Below, one piece after another: positions 25,261 through 37,951 of a DNA stretch of 64,000 nt. Source of the DNA: Hyparrhenia diplandra (lineage: Eukaryota; Streptophyta; Magnoliopsida; Poales; Poaceae); assembly GCA_015847255.1 (NCBI GenBank), contig JADLZK010000278.1, forward strand, positions 1 to 64,000. The letters are read 5' to 3'. The stretch's first letter is position 1. Every line of letters begins with the position of its first letter. The position numbers were made by a program, and so were the translations under genes. A model generated the notes under the pieces. That model worked only from the letters and a program-made list of their open reading frames with translations. It had not been told where the DNA came from and did no database searches.

Positions 25261-28200
25261 CGTGTCGGTGAGTTAATAGAGCGTTAGCAGCTTGCATCCT
25301 GCACGCAGAAGATCAAGTCGACTGACTGGAAGAAGAGCAGGTGAACCGGGGGGAATGAGCAGTGAGCACGCGGGAGTGGGACCCAGATCACAGAGGCACA
25401 GAGTTATATGGGCCGGTATTATCGGATGTCTCGAAGAGACTATATGGGCCGGTGTTAGGCCACACTCGAGTGGGGTCCGATACGGACCGGGCTTTTTAGC
25501 TTGTGGAATATTAAAGCCACATTTGCGATAGTTCATTTCCGTTCTGACTGCCAAAAATCATTCTGCATAACTGTATTACGTTTCCTTTTTCTGAACTTTA
25601 TTTATTATTACGTTTCCTTTTCTATTATAATAAATGGAACAGTTTTATGATTTTTAGACAGGACATTGTAGTGGAAATAATAGAAGTCATTGGGGTCGTA
25701 AGGTCCGTTGAGCCCATTGAACAACATAGCTCTAGCCTAGTTAAATGGCTATATTATTTTGCTAAAAATGGCTATATGAACCATCTTAACAATAAGAGTG
25801 CAACCTACACATAAAATCCTTATTTCTAAGCACATCAGGCGCCAAAAGTTAATTTATACAAATCCGGTCCTTAGAAAAAGTAATGCCCAAATGTCTTGTG
25901 TTTATGGTTGTATTGCTTGTTGGTTGTATGTGAGATGTAGCACGAGTTGTGTTTGTGTGTCCCCTAATGAGGCTATCTAGCTAGATAGGGTGTCTATTGC
26001 TATAAAATCTAAGGATAGGATTATAAGTTAGATTTTTTTTTCTGCTAGGACTTTGTTTCCTATAGTCATGACCAAGGTAGGTGTATGCCTATGACTGGTC
26101 TAACACGCACGTCGGTGGAGATAACCCGTGTGTACATGCAATATTTTGAGTTATCGGCCAACCCATTATCGCCCTATGTCTAAAAAAATCAGATGTTTCA
26201 TTCATGATGATACCTTAGGATGCATTGTGAAATGAGAGTTTGAATAAATGGTACGTGCAATCAACACAAATAGTTTAATTTAACTTGAGGGTGAAATTTT
26301 CATAAATCGTTAAGATAAAAAAAAAGTCAAAATCTAGATTCATTATAGCACGACATGATTGCAAAGAGACACCATATAGCTTAAGCTAAATTGTCAACTA
26401 CATGGGTAATGAAGATATATAGACAATGTGTTCATCTACACACGGTCATGCATGTCATTTAGCCCGTTTACACGCCGTTGTAAATGCTACCCACATCGCT
26501 TTTCCATGTCCATTTAAATAGTCATTTATCTAATTTTATCACTGTTTAGTCTGTTTAAATGACTACTTAGCTTGAATAAATAGTTAAATGATAAACAATT
26601 GATTACTTTGTTTAAGCATTTATGCTAACACTACACATAGAGGATAAGTTTATCAAAACTAAATAGATAGCACATAGTATCCTGCTATATACGTATTGTA
26701 TTATATTAGAAAGTAAATATAAGATATTTTTTTTTTTTTTTTGATAAGCACACGAACATAAGTAATTTTTGTTAATTAGTTGTCTAGATGATATTAATTA
26801 AACACTAACTTCTACTGCTTATCACTCTTGAATTTCTAACTTTTGCAGGAGCTAATATGGCTCGACCCAACTATAATGTATTCTTAGACAACACAATAAA
26901 TAAGAGGGGAAAACGGTGCAACGGCCTAGGCTTAAGGGGTTTTTTTTTTTTGAGAGAGAGAGCTAGGGGTCGTTTTGGGTATATATCAATAAAAGAAAAT
27001 GGGCTAATGCACATAAAGCTCATGATGTATTACATACTGACATATATATGAGCACATTAAGAATTATAATTAGATTATATATATCATTGCATTAGCTTTT
27101 TTTAGAGTTTTTTTTTACACGCTACTGTTAGTGTATATATGTAGAATGCTCATATATGTAACGTAAAATTTTATTTTTTTTGTTTTGTTTTCAAAGTAAT
27201 AAAGCAATAGTAATATACTTAATAGTTAGAGAGCAACTAATTAATGTTTCATTTTTTCCAGGGACCTTTTGGCTTCTTTTTTTGAGAGGAGTTTCTTCAC
27301 AAAAGGCAGCATGCATGTTGCTCTATGTTGGCTAAGGCACCATACCACGCTAAATATAAAACTACATGCATATGAATGAACTAAAAACAAAAAACGCACA
27401 TGAAATCATACATGCATGTTTTCCTCTCTACTGCATCTATTATGCAAAACTAAAAAGCAATAGTATGACCATCAATTATTTTTTTCTTCAGAAAGTCGAA
27501 TCTGGCTGAGTTTCATTTTAAGAGTTGCACTACTAATGCCTTTTCCACGACAGAGTGGAAACCGGCCCCAGGAAACAGGGGCATACGTAGGTCTACGACT
27601 GCACGCAACAACTGTGCAGGATAGTAACATGCAAACTGTGGTCGAGTCAAAGTGTAATGCTTGACCGACTGACCAAAACCTATGACTTCCATCTCATCAG
27701 CTAGGCTCACCGAGGAGACAGTCATCTACACATGTAGCTTCTAGATGGATAGAATCTCTCCAAATGAGAAGTGACCCGTACTGTAGTATAGGAGACTGTC
27801 AATCATTTGCCAAGTTTTAGTAAAGTTGTCTAGTTATTTGAAGTTGTGTTGATCTTAAGTACAGTGAACAATTCACTAGCTAATCGATTTTAACTGTGAG
27901 ATGTGTGTTATGTCTATATAGGAGGCATTGATGGAGGTTCTGAAATTTGACCTACTCGTACTGAATACTTTCTTAGGACATTTTTATTACAAAAAAAAAC
28001 TGATAAAGTCATCAATAATTTCATCATAATGCAGACTAGCTACTCACCGGTTGCTAATTAAACGCTACTAGTTATACAAAAATAGAAAATAAAAAAAATC
28101 ATGATCGATGTGATGCATTCAGACTATGAAAACAGGAAACAAGATATTAGTGATATAGATTTTGAACAATTAACAGTATAGAAGAAACCATGAGAGAGGC

Positions 28201-28562
28201 TTTCTTAATAAAAATCTTGCAATTAATGGAACGGTGACAAAGGTAATGTTGCTAATAATACATGTCAATTCTAGTACTACTACTCTCGATCGATCCCCAG
28301 CAACTCTTGTTTTGTCTTGGAGCAAATATAATCAAACTGGATATCAAGCAATAAGTGGGCGCCATTGCACCCCAGCTGGTTAACAACAGGCCGGATGGAT
28401 ACGCGAAAACCGGCCAATGCTGCTTACCTACTCCTGCTGGCCATCGATCGCCCGTCACCCGACCCCTATCTCCCTCGTTACTGCCGCGCGCGCGCCAACT
28501 CTCACGCACCTTGTTTGATCTCCACGGTTTTTGATCGATCGATCCACTCTCCATCATCCAGC
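25261..28562. other. Intergenic, AT-rich; no supported gene
   Basis: The stretch contains long T and A runs (for example 26729-26742), a GA repeat near 26952 and no coding exon. A 70-codon minus-strand frame at 27513-27725 looks less repetitive than its surroundings but matches no family I recognise. Near 25,400-25,460 there is a short direct repeat of tatatgggccggt. Confidence 0.5.
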
Positions 28563-30230
28563 TCATCTTGAGTGCGGCGGTGGCGGTGGCGGCGGCTGCT
28601 CGAGTTTCACGCCGCCTGAACGGTGGCGGTCCAGGAGCTCCCTCGCCGGGGACTGCAGGTCCCCGCTGCCGCCTGAGCTCTCTGGCATGCCGGGGCCACC
28701 GCCCGGCCTGACGACGGGCGTGCCATACGGCGTCGGTTGCCGGAGCTGGTGGTGCTGCTGCTGCTGTTGGTGGTGGTGATGCGGCTGCGCCACCTGCACC
28801 GCCCACTGCGGTGGCTGCGGCGGCGGCGGGTCGAAGAGCGCGGACAGGTCGACGGTGGTGGGGACGCTGGTCGACGACGGCAGGTCCGAGATGGAGAAGG
28901 GGCCTGTGATGGGCATCTGCGGCGGGGCCGGCAGCGGAGGCGGGTACGGCAGCTCCAGCGTGGCGAGGTGTGCTTGCAGGTAGGTCAGCTCGGCCTGAGA
29001 TTCACCACCTGGGGAATGATCCAAGGAAGGACGTGACATTCATGCACCAACAGTAAATTGTTACGTGCAAACTTGCAAGAGCCATCATGTACTACACATA
29101 CTATTGCATATAATATGGAAAAGACACATCACACCACACGGATGCAAATATGCAATGAAATCAAGGAAAGGTGTCAAAGGACAAAAAAGAATGCGAGTTT
29201 GGATCTTCTCTCAAGGAAGGAGGACTGCTACTGCTGGTACTAGAGATTGGCGCTGGTGCTACTATTCTTTTCAGGGCTGCCTCATCGATCACAGATCGGG
29301 AACCTGCACTGGCAGCAGCAGCACAGCCAGCAGTAGTACTTCTTGGAAGGTTTTGTGCAGAGCCCAAGATAGAAGATACATACGCATCATGGTACTCTAC
29401 GTGGCTTGACGGATGGAGGGGGCGAGGGATCCGATCGACGGCCAGGATGCGACGGATGAGAAGTGCATATCATTCATCGCCGGGCCGCAGCCAGCAGGCA
29501 GGCCTCCCGGATTAGCGCTTGGCGTGCTTCTTTTTGCACTGCCGTTGCTTGGCTTGGCAGTGTTGATTTCCTCATGAAAGGGGACTTGCCTTCCTCGAGA
29601 AAGAAACACGCCTGGCCGCTCCAGAATCTTATCTCGCAGACGGCGGATTCAGAAAAGACCCAGATCCACACGCGAAAGCGAAGGGGAAATCATGCAGACG
29701 ATGGTAGGCAGTAGGCATCTGATCCGGCCACCATGATCATCGATCCATGCATGCATGCCAAGCAAAGCTATACTAGTAGTTTTTCTTTTCCGAACTGGGA
29801 GTAGTGGGCGCAGGTAGCTAGCGATCGATCGATGGATGGAGCCTAGATGGATCGAATAGGCCGGGTACCTGCTGCTGGAGCGCGAAGATGTGGGCGACGC
29901 AGCCGTAGACGGGGTCGCGGAGCCGAGCCTGGGCCTCGTAGCAGATGGTGACGACGGCGTCGAGGCGCTTGTGCGCCGGGATCTGGAGCAGCAGCTTGGA
30001 CACGTTGCTGGCGCCGAACACCTTGTGCACCGCCGCGAAGTGCGCCGCGCCCTGCTCCGAGTCGAAGTAGGGCGCGAAGATGCAGCCGCTGACGCACTTG
30101 CGCCGGAGGAACTTGCAGGCGCCGCAGGGCCCGCCACCGCCGCCGCCACTTCCTCCAGGGCCTCCGCTGCCGCTGCCGCCCCGCTCGGGCCCCCGGCGCC
30201 GAGCGTGCTGGTGCCGCCGCCAGCGCTCAT
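28563..30230 (-). CDS. LBD18: Class I LOB-domain transcription factor, LBD18/LBD30 type
   Basis: LBD proteins are plant DNA-binding factors; Arabidopsis LBD18 acts downstream of auxin in lateral roots and vessel formation. Exon 1 is 30230-29869 and exon 2 is 29008-28563, split after the FALQQQ segment at the conserved LOB intron. A Gly/Ser-rich N-terminus precedes the C block (CX2CX6CX3C: CGACKFLRRKCVSGC). Next come the GAS block with KVFGASNVSKLLL, the DAVVTICYEAQARLRDPVYG segment, and the zipper-like LX6LX3LX6L helix beginning VVNLQAELTYLQ. The tail holds a His/Gln tract and Pro-rich runs. Two one-base deletions interrupt the frame, one in a G run near 30186 and one near 28996 (CTCAGG where CTGCAGG is expected). 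Restoring them would give 121 + 148 codons, about 269 residues. The LBD18/LBD30 placement rests on remembered similarity. Confidence 0.9.
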
Positions 30231-30440
30231 TGCCCTCAGGTGCCCCTGCCCTCGAGAACGACCTTTTATCTGCGTGCCTGCCTGCTGCCCTGCTCCAGTG
30301 GCCGGGGGTCGGCGGGCGGGCTTATACTAGTTATAGGCCGGGATAAACTATGGCGAGGGCAACTGATGGGGAGGAGAAAGCAGGAGGAGGAAGAATGGGG
30401 GACGGGGCAAGGAGGCCTGACAATATAGATAGAAGCGCAG
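30231..30440 (-). promoter_or_regulatory. LBD 5' UTR and candidate TATA box
   Basis: On the minus strand a tctatatt motif lies at about 30422-30431, some 190 bp upstream of the start codon. A weaker cctataa motif sits at about 30331-30338. Either could be the TATA element. Its use is not proven. Confidence 0.3.
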
Positions 30441-33400
30441 CGAGGGCATATGTGTAAATAAACATGGGAAAAGTCTCTCTCTTCCCTTTTTGGTGTTTGT
30501 CCTATTGGTGGAAGGTCATAGGCGTCACAGCTCCAATTTCCATTTTATTTATTACTTCCTCCTCCTCGTTTCTCTTTTGATTAAAAATTAATTACTTCTT
30601 CTTCCATATATATATAAGCACAAATATTCTCCTCGAAGTGGCTCTACAAGCCAAGCTAAGCTTTGCTTATATATGTGCCTGCTGCCGCTTTGTTTTCGTG
30701 GCATGGCATTGATGATGAGACTTTAAAGGCACGGCATGGAAGAAGAAGGAGAAGCCAGCAGCAGCCTAGCGGCAAGCAGCCGCTGCTGCTGGTGCAGCTG
30801 GTACCAGTACCCTTCGATCCTACACACACTTCCCTTTCTGCATCTTTCGCTCTCTTAAGGGCTAGAAGATTGCGTGAAGCAAACATGTAGACCTCTATGT
30901 ATCCCTGTTTGCATCATCGGCAAATGCGTCGTCCAGTGCACACAAAGAGAAGCTACTGCTCACTCCGTACTAAAATAAGTATCACTATAGAACGTGCTGA
31001 TGATTGAACTTTCTAAGTCTCATTAGATTTATAAAAACATATATGTTAGCAACATTTACATCAGTAAAGATTTGCTAATTATGCACAGTAAATATTATTT
31101 TTTTGTTATATTATATATTTGGTCAAAGTTAATAGTACATTTGATTACTTGGAAGATAATAATGATAACACTTATTTTAGGATAAAGTGAGTACTTCTAC
31201 TGACTAGAAAAAACATTCACTGCTGAGTGCTGACTACTGACTGGGTGCATGGGCTGGCTGGCTCGCTTGCAGTCGCCGAGCACAGCACAGCGCAGCCGAG
31301 GGGTCTCTCTCACCCACATTCCGCTCCGCTGCAACAGTGTCCGTCCCCCCACGTGATCCTAACATGACATCCTTTCCACTCCACACGCCATATGTGTGCG
31401 CTTTTATTGCGCCCACCGATCCATCGTCCGTCCGGCCATGGATCAACCTGACTGACGCTGCTGATTTCACTTGCCACGCCATGCGATGCGGCAATTAGCC
31501 ATGGCAATGGCAGACGCTACTACGTACGTACCGGCCGGCCGCCCGGGCGCTTGACGTTTCGGTCAAAGACTTGCCCCGCCGCCCGGCATGCACGCAGCCG
31601 GGCACTGTGCGCTCGTTTCCGGCTCACGTAGGGGGTGATCTGATCGCTCGATGCGCATAGCTGCATCGATCTGCATACGGAGGGCTACTCTAGGTAGCCA
31701 CGAAGTACGTCCGCCACGTTCTAACTGTGGTGTACTGTCAGTAGTCGCTCGTCTGTCACAAGATCTATCTAGCTATCTATTTGTTTATTTATTTCATTTT
31801 TTCTTTCTTTCTTTATCTGTATCATCTACGTTACAAGGATGAGGATGAACACGGCAAATAATTACTGATGATGATCCGTGTATATCTGATGCTGATGGGT
31901 GATTAGCTAGACTAGAATGGATCGGTTAACGTACAAGCACCGCTAACTACTATTTGCAATGATAATGTACAAGATATTTTGGTGGATTATTCACCATAAA
32001 TTAAGATATTATAATAAATATATTCCCTCCGCCGGTACGGTGTCTTCACGTATACTATGTACTATATGTACTTCACTATACTTCCTATACTTTCAAAAGC
32101 TTTCACCTTTTTCCTCTGATACGTATCCTAATCCCTAATTAAAGCTAGCCGTTTCGTGTATAAAAACATGCATACGTACTCCGACGATCATACTATATAT
32201 ACCAACAAAAACAAAAAGAATGTGGTAGCCACGCGCTCCGACGATCCCACGCCCGTTTCATCTTTTTTTCGTTTCACATGCACAAAGCCGGCCGTAGATT
32301 CCGAGAAGGCTATGTATAACGCCGTCACTGCGTGCTGCATCACGCAGGCAGTCAGGAAGTTTAAGCGCGTACGTCGGCACTTCGGTTTCGCTAAAAATCC
32401 CTGCGTTGACCCAGGCCAGTTAACTAAGAGACACACGGATCAGATGAGGCAACCGCCACGCACGTCGTCTTGTCCCTCGCTCTTGGATGCATGGAAGCTC
32501 TTAGCTTCCCCCAAAAGACTTGGGTGAACTGTAGATGTGCCATCTGAAACGGAAAACGCAGTTCAATCGCCGCGTACATTTTGTGACCGGCCACCACTGT
32601 GTGAAGAAGAAGCAACCGCGTCTACCGTCAACGTAACCTCTCGCCTATGGCGTGGGCTCGCTCATCAAGATCCGCAGACGCGTGGAAGCGAGAGCTACAT
32701 CATGCATGGTCATGCCACACTCAAACAACTGCTGTCGTTGAGTAGTCGCAACTAAATTAATTAATAAAGCTAATTACTTAACGACTGAAGATTTCGATCG
32801 GTCTATAGCTAGCCAGTGGAATAAATTAAAGAGGTCATACATGTTGCTCTTGTACATACTACAAAAATAAATACAAAAAAAAGTTGTGAGAGTGCGGTTA
32901 CTGACTATCCTTTCAGTCGTCGTCGTAGATCATGGGGAAACTGCAGTCTGCAGGAACGACACAGCAGGCTCCATGAAAACAGGGAGCGAGGATGCTCGTA
33001 AAGCTGCCTTGTAACGTTGCTCTCGTCTCGTTCGTTTGCAGGCGGCCGGCGGCCTCGACAATCCATGTGATGTCAGGTACCTTAGAACAGGCGCCCGCGG
33101 CCAAAATATGTATATGTATGCGTGTGTATACGTTTGTAGTAGCCGAGTAAATTTTTGCACCAGCAAAAGACCGAGCTGCCATATATATCGAAAGTACTAC
33201 GAGATCTTACCTACTGTAAGTAGGTCGATCACTTTTGCAGACCCGCGTACGCACCCCTGTCTTTTCACTCACAAGTCTCTCGTTTCCATTTGCTTCACCG
33301 TAGGTACGTATAGGCAACCACGCGGGATACGCAAAGGGCTGGCACGTCGACGACTTGATTGCGTGACATGCATGGAGAGGTACCTAGCTAGACACCTAGG

Positions 33401-33479
33401 GATGACCATGTCCATAGTGGGAACAGTGACCGTGAGGGACGGGGGTCATTTGAGTTTTGACAATTCATCTCTTCCAAAA
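30441..33479. other. Upstream region of the LBD gene; no other gene
   Basis: This stretch is probably the promoter-proximal region of the minus-strand LBD gene. It contains one MITE (listed separately). A Stowaway-like left end at 32023-32045 (ttccctccgccggtacggt) has no partner. Scattered open frames show no domain. The region alternates between GC-rich and AT-rich patches, with gtacgtac-type repeats. Confidence 0.45.
30962..31194. mobile_element. Stowaway-like MITE
   Basis: The left end (actccgtactaaaataagtat) pairs with the right end (cacttattttaggataaagtgagta) as imperfect inverted repeats. The element is about 230 bp, AT-rich and noncoding. Confidence 0.65.
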
Positions 33480-33481
33480 TA

Positions 33482-33738
33482 CTCCCTCCCGGTATTAGAA
33501 GTCGTTTAAGACAGTGATACGGTCTCCAAAAAACACAACTTTGACCCTCTTATTATTATAAAAATATTTATGGAGATGTGATATATGTATACTTTTATCA
33601 AAGTATTTTTTAAGACAAATCTATTCATATAATTTTTATTTTTTACAAACTCAACAACTTAAAAGTTATTGATGATTTATATTCCCGGAGGTTTGATCCA
33701 AAGTTTGTCCAAAACGACTTCTAATCAGCCCGAGGGAG
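33482..33738. mobile_element. Stowaway MITE
   Basis: The left end ctccctcccggtattagaag pairs with the right end gacttctaatcagcccgagggag as inverted repeats. TA lies on both sides (33480-33481 and 33739-33740). The element is 257 bp. Subterminal blocks gtcgttt and aaacgac also pair. Confidence 0.85.
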
Positions 33739-36700
33739 TACTCCATAGTACGTAAACACATCCCAGTAACCGAGAACTCTTTTTTTTTTTTTTATGTTTG
33801 ACCAAATATATACAGATCACAATAATTGCAGTTATTGGAAACAAATTGGTTCAAGAACAAAGCACACAATTTTAAAATTTTGCGCTGCCAAGCCATCTTC
33901 CCAAGTGCAATTATTGGGAAATAAATTGGATCTATCATGTGTCACTGAAATGTTAATAGATGTATTAATGCAACTCAGGTCCAACTGTCACGTAAAAAAT
34001 CAGAACATCCTGTCACGCTATTTTTCCATGTAAACTTGACCTGTCACGTTGAAAGATTTCACGTTACACGTTACACGTTACAAAAAAAACTGCCAATCTC
34101 CTTAACATCGTCCTTTAACATGTTCCAAGCAAACGTTACAAAAGAAACGAGGCTATCGCGTGAAAAGGCCCTCCTCCTAGAGACCTAGGTAGACACAACA
34201 TACTCCATCATGTACGGATCCTTGACACGTTACATTACATCAAGTAACAAAAATATTCTAACCCACCCTGACACGTTACATCACGTAGGAAAGTTGCACT
34301 GGGTCATGTATTGAAATTAATTCGACATGATTTGAAATTTTTAATTCGACATGATTCGCAAGATATTTTTTGCGCTGGGCTAGATTTAGAGGGTTAGCAC
34401 TTAGCGACCGCTATCTGAGGTAGCGATCGACCTCTAGCAGACTAGATTTAGCAGGTTAGAACTTAGCAACCGTGCGCGTGCTACTATAGCAGCCTGCAAC
34501 TAGATTTTTGTAGCTATATGCAACAAATAACTCGAGCCCATTTTGACTACACCACACCATAAAAAATCGAGCCTACTGCTCTTGATAATTACAACGAATC
34601 ATGTTCTTATGACTGTTTTAGGTCTCTCATAATCTATTCCATTGTAACTCTAATATGAGATGACTTATTAATAATATGTTGAACACTATATATACATAAA
34701 TTTCTGTGTGATTATTATGCACTACTATTGGAACTTAGCGTCCACAATAGCACCCGCTATCTGTTATCTCCACACCAAACCATTATGAACTTGCTATGCG
34801 CTAAGTACCTTGATCACTATGAAATGGACACAAAAATAGGAAATTTTCTTTCCAACTATCAAAACTAGATAAATTTGGTCATTTTTTGCATATTTCCAAA
34901 TGTGTTTTTCTATTTTTGTAAACTAATAGAAATGTGTTTTAATCTCTAAAACTTCATAACTATTCTACCAAAAAAACATTTTTAAAAATGCTATTTCATC
35001 TGATTCAAAATAGATTAGTTATACATTTTTAGAGGTTGAACTATATTTTTGTTATCTTTATAAAAATAGAAAATCACCTCTAAAACCAGTATAAGAACCA
35101 AATTTGGCCGGTTTCAGTAGTTGGAGGGTCTCTAATACCCAGATAAGGATAAAAATCAAACTCATGTGCAAGTTGATGGTTGAAAGATGCATTTAAACCC
35201 TAATTCTTTTGGAGTCCCATACCAACTTTCTTGTCCAAAAAGGCACGCCTAAAGTACTATGCCTTCCGGACGACGAAGAAGAGAAGAAGAAGAAAACTAG
35301 TGTTACATGAAACAGAATTAAGAGATCTTCTACATAGGGAAGTGGCCTTGGTAGGAGTAAGCACAATTGTTTTAGTTGTTCCTTTCCATTCGTGTGGTCA
35401 GCGCATAGAAATCACCAAAGCTTTAGCTGCTGAGGTCTGAGGCTGAGGCGTGTGGGCCTGTCACCTCCCGCGATTTCTCTATTGCTTTCAGTGTGCTGGG
35501 AGTACTACCTCCCCCTGAAATCCTGCAGGAGGTAATGGGTTTCAGTGACAAGATGTCAGCTCCGAATGCAGCAGGGTGACCATCTGTTTTGCCGACAGCT
35601 ATCGCAGAAAAGAGGAGCCGCATCTGCTCGATAGGCTGTAGGGGCATGCTGCCCCAGCCCCAGCATACAAGAACAAATATAAAAGCCGTCACTGGCAGTA
35701 CTAGTTGGATAACAGAAAATGTCTTGACCTGATCAGTCTATTGCATATATGTCCCGCTGTCCATGTTTTCATGAATTTGTCGCGATTTCGAACACAACAT
35801 GTTTCTGCTATGTCCCTCTAATTTTGTTTCCATGCTGAACTGAAGTGTGAAGTTTGATTGATTGCCATTAGTACGAAGGAACACTAACAAACATTGCTAA
35901 GACCTCAGTCATGTACTGCTAGCTGTGAACAAAGCCATGTCTGCACCAAGCCAAATCGATGGTACTACAGTGCAACCAGTAATAACAATATAATCAATGC
36001 TGAGGCGACTGAAACACCTGAATGATTGGACCAAGAGGGCATGCAGATGGAGCAGGAACCGGTACACCTGGAGGACGAGAGACTTTTTCTGAACCAAATC
36101 CAGACTCCAAAGTCTATTGGCAGTGCAGGGGGCTTCAAGACTTCACTTCCTAAAAGTTTTCACTTTTCAGCACTGCAGTTCGGTACACCCTAGTTACGTG
36201 CATGGCCCAATAGATGGCACGTGCGAGACTGAAAAACAAAGGCAAGCACGTGCACTGACAGTCAAACCGGCTAGAGGAAGAGTATGGCCTTGTTGAGCTA
36301 GCTGTGAAACCTAGTAGAGCTCTACAGCTACAGTGGTCATGGATGCACCATTCATGTGGAAGAGAAACTAGAGATTTGACAGCGATTAGTTTAATAGTGT
36401 GGAGGAGACTCGGGATGTTCACTGGCCACTGCTCCCAAAGAGATCTGAATTAGGACCCAAGGAACTCCAACCAAGGAATAAACAAGCTGCATGCTTTTTG
36501 ATGCAAACATTCGAAGGAACTGAAGAAAAGAGACGCTGAAAGAATAGTACTATACTCTATACATGCTTTGGAGAAGTGAAACTCTCCTGTTGTTTATACC
36601 TTGCCACTATGCCTCCACACGCTTGGACATGTTACATTACATGACAAGAAACAAGTCAAGTCAACACGGAGTTGCACGCCAATTCTTGCTTGCTCATCTG

Positions 36701-37951
36701 CTAATTTTCATTAAATTGGAGGTTTGTTTAATCCCAGCTAGTAGTGCTTAACCACGAGGCTTCAGGTTTTACACTTTCTGGCCTCCAGCAGTACGTGTAC
36801 ATGTAACTGCGTAGCCTGCTCCAGTGCTCCTTGTACTGTCAGCAGATTGGAAGATGGGATCATCAACGAGCTAGTCTGATGTGTAGATATCCCACCCAGA
36901 AGCTCGAAACGACGACACCAGATTGATTTGGTTCTGAAGTTTCTGTGCGCGGTTGCTGACACGCAAGAGTAATCCTACCATTAATCCTGTTGCTTCCCAT
37001 GCTAGCCCAAACGGCCGGGAAGGAAGCATGCGGCACGCACGTGCTGCCCGTTCCATCATGCCCCGAGTTCATACCCAATTGGAAGGGATGTTCTTTCGAC
37101 GGCAGATGAACTTGATGCCTGATGGGGACTCCGGAGCTGAAACCTAAGCGCAGGACTGCGCCAGGCCACCGGCATGGCGTCGGCTTTCAGTCTGTGCATG
37201 CTTCGTGTCAGGGCATGACGCCTCTCCGTCCATGAACGCAATGTGTAACTCCCTGATAGTCACCATCAGCTTATTAGTGCCGGGCAAATAAGCAGAATTC
37301 TGATGCAAAAGGGGTGAATAGCGATAAAAATGTAAAAGAATATCGAGGTAGATGTTCTTGGAATCAAAGCATAGTGCAAGTACCAACCTCGTGCAGATTT
37401 GGTGTAAAAGTGCGTGCAGCTTCCCTGCCTGGAAACTGATAAAGAAAGTACTACTAATATACGCTTTTCCCTGGCAAAATGGCACACAATATAATTCTTT
37501 TAAAAGGACTCCCTTTGGTATGTCATTTGCATCCAATGAATGTGTCCCAATTTAGCCTCATTCAGAATCTACTGATACAGTATATCAGTGACTTCCGATG
37601 AAATTCTTGCCTGTCAGGATTCAGGCTGCAGAGTGAACAAACATTTTGAAGGACTTGTCAAGCCCACTGAACTCTACAGGGGGGGTTTTTTTTTTTTCTA
37701 CAAGCAGTTCACAAATCCAGCTGAGGAAGGAACAGAAGCATTCACCGTGACAAAAAAAAAAAAATGCAATGTTTTAACTGACATCAGCAATCACGAGAGT
37801 ACAAATATTGTATTTGACCTAACACATCTCGAGAAGTCCTAAATTTTGTAGAAGCAGCCTCTTCAGGTCAACATCTTGAGGCGCCAAGAAGTGCATACAG
37901 CTAGTGCACAATACCAACTCAAGTTGAAGAACAAATGGGGTGCTTTCTTTG
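33739..37951. other. Intergenic; short repeats, no supported gene
   Basis: Positions 33,985-34,290 hold a cluster of cacgttac motifs. Positions 34,380-34,480 carry two diverged copies of a 'tagatttag..ggttag.acttagc.accg' unit. The remainder is AT-rich. The longest open frame, on the minus strand at 37144-37536, matches nothing I recognise. T and A runs occur near 37,687 and 37,752. Confidence 0.45.
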
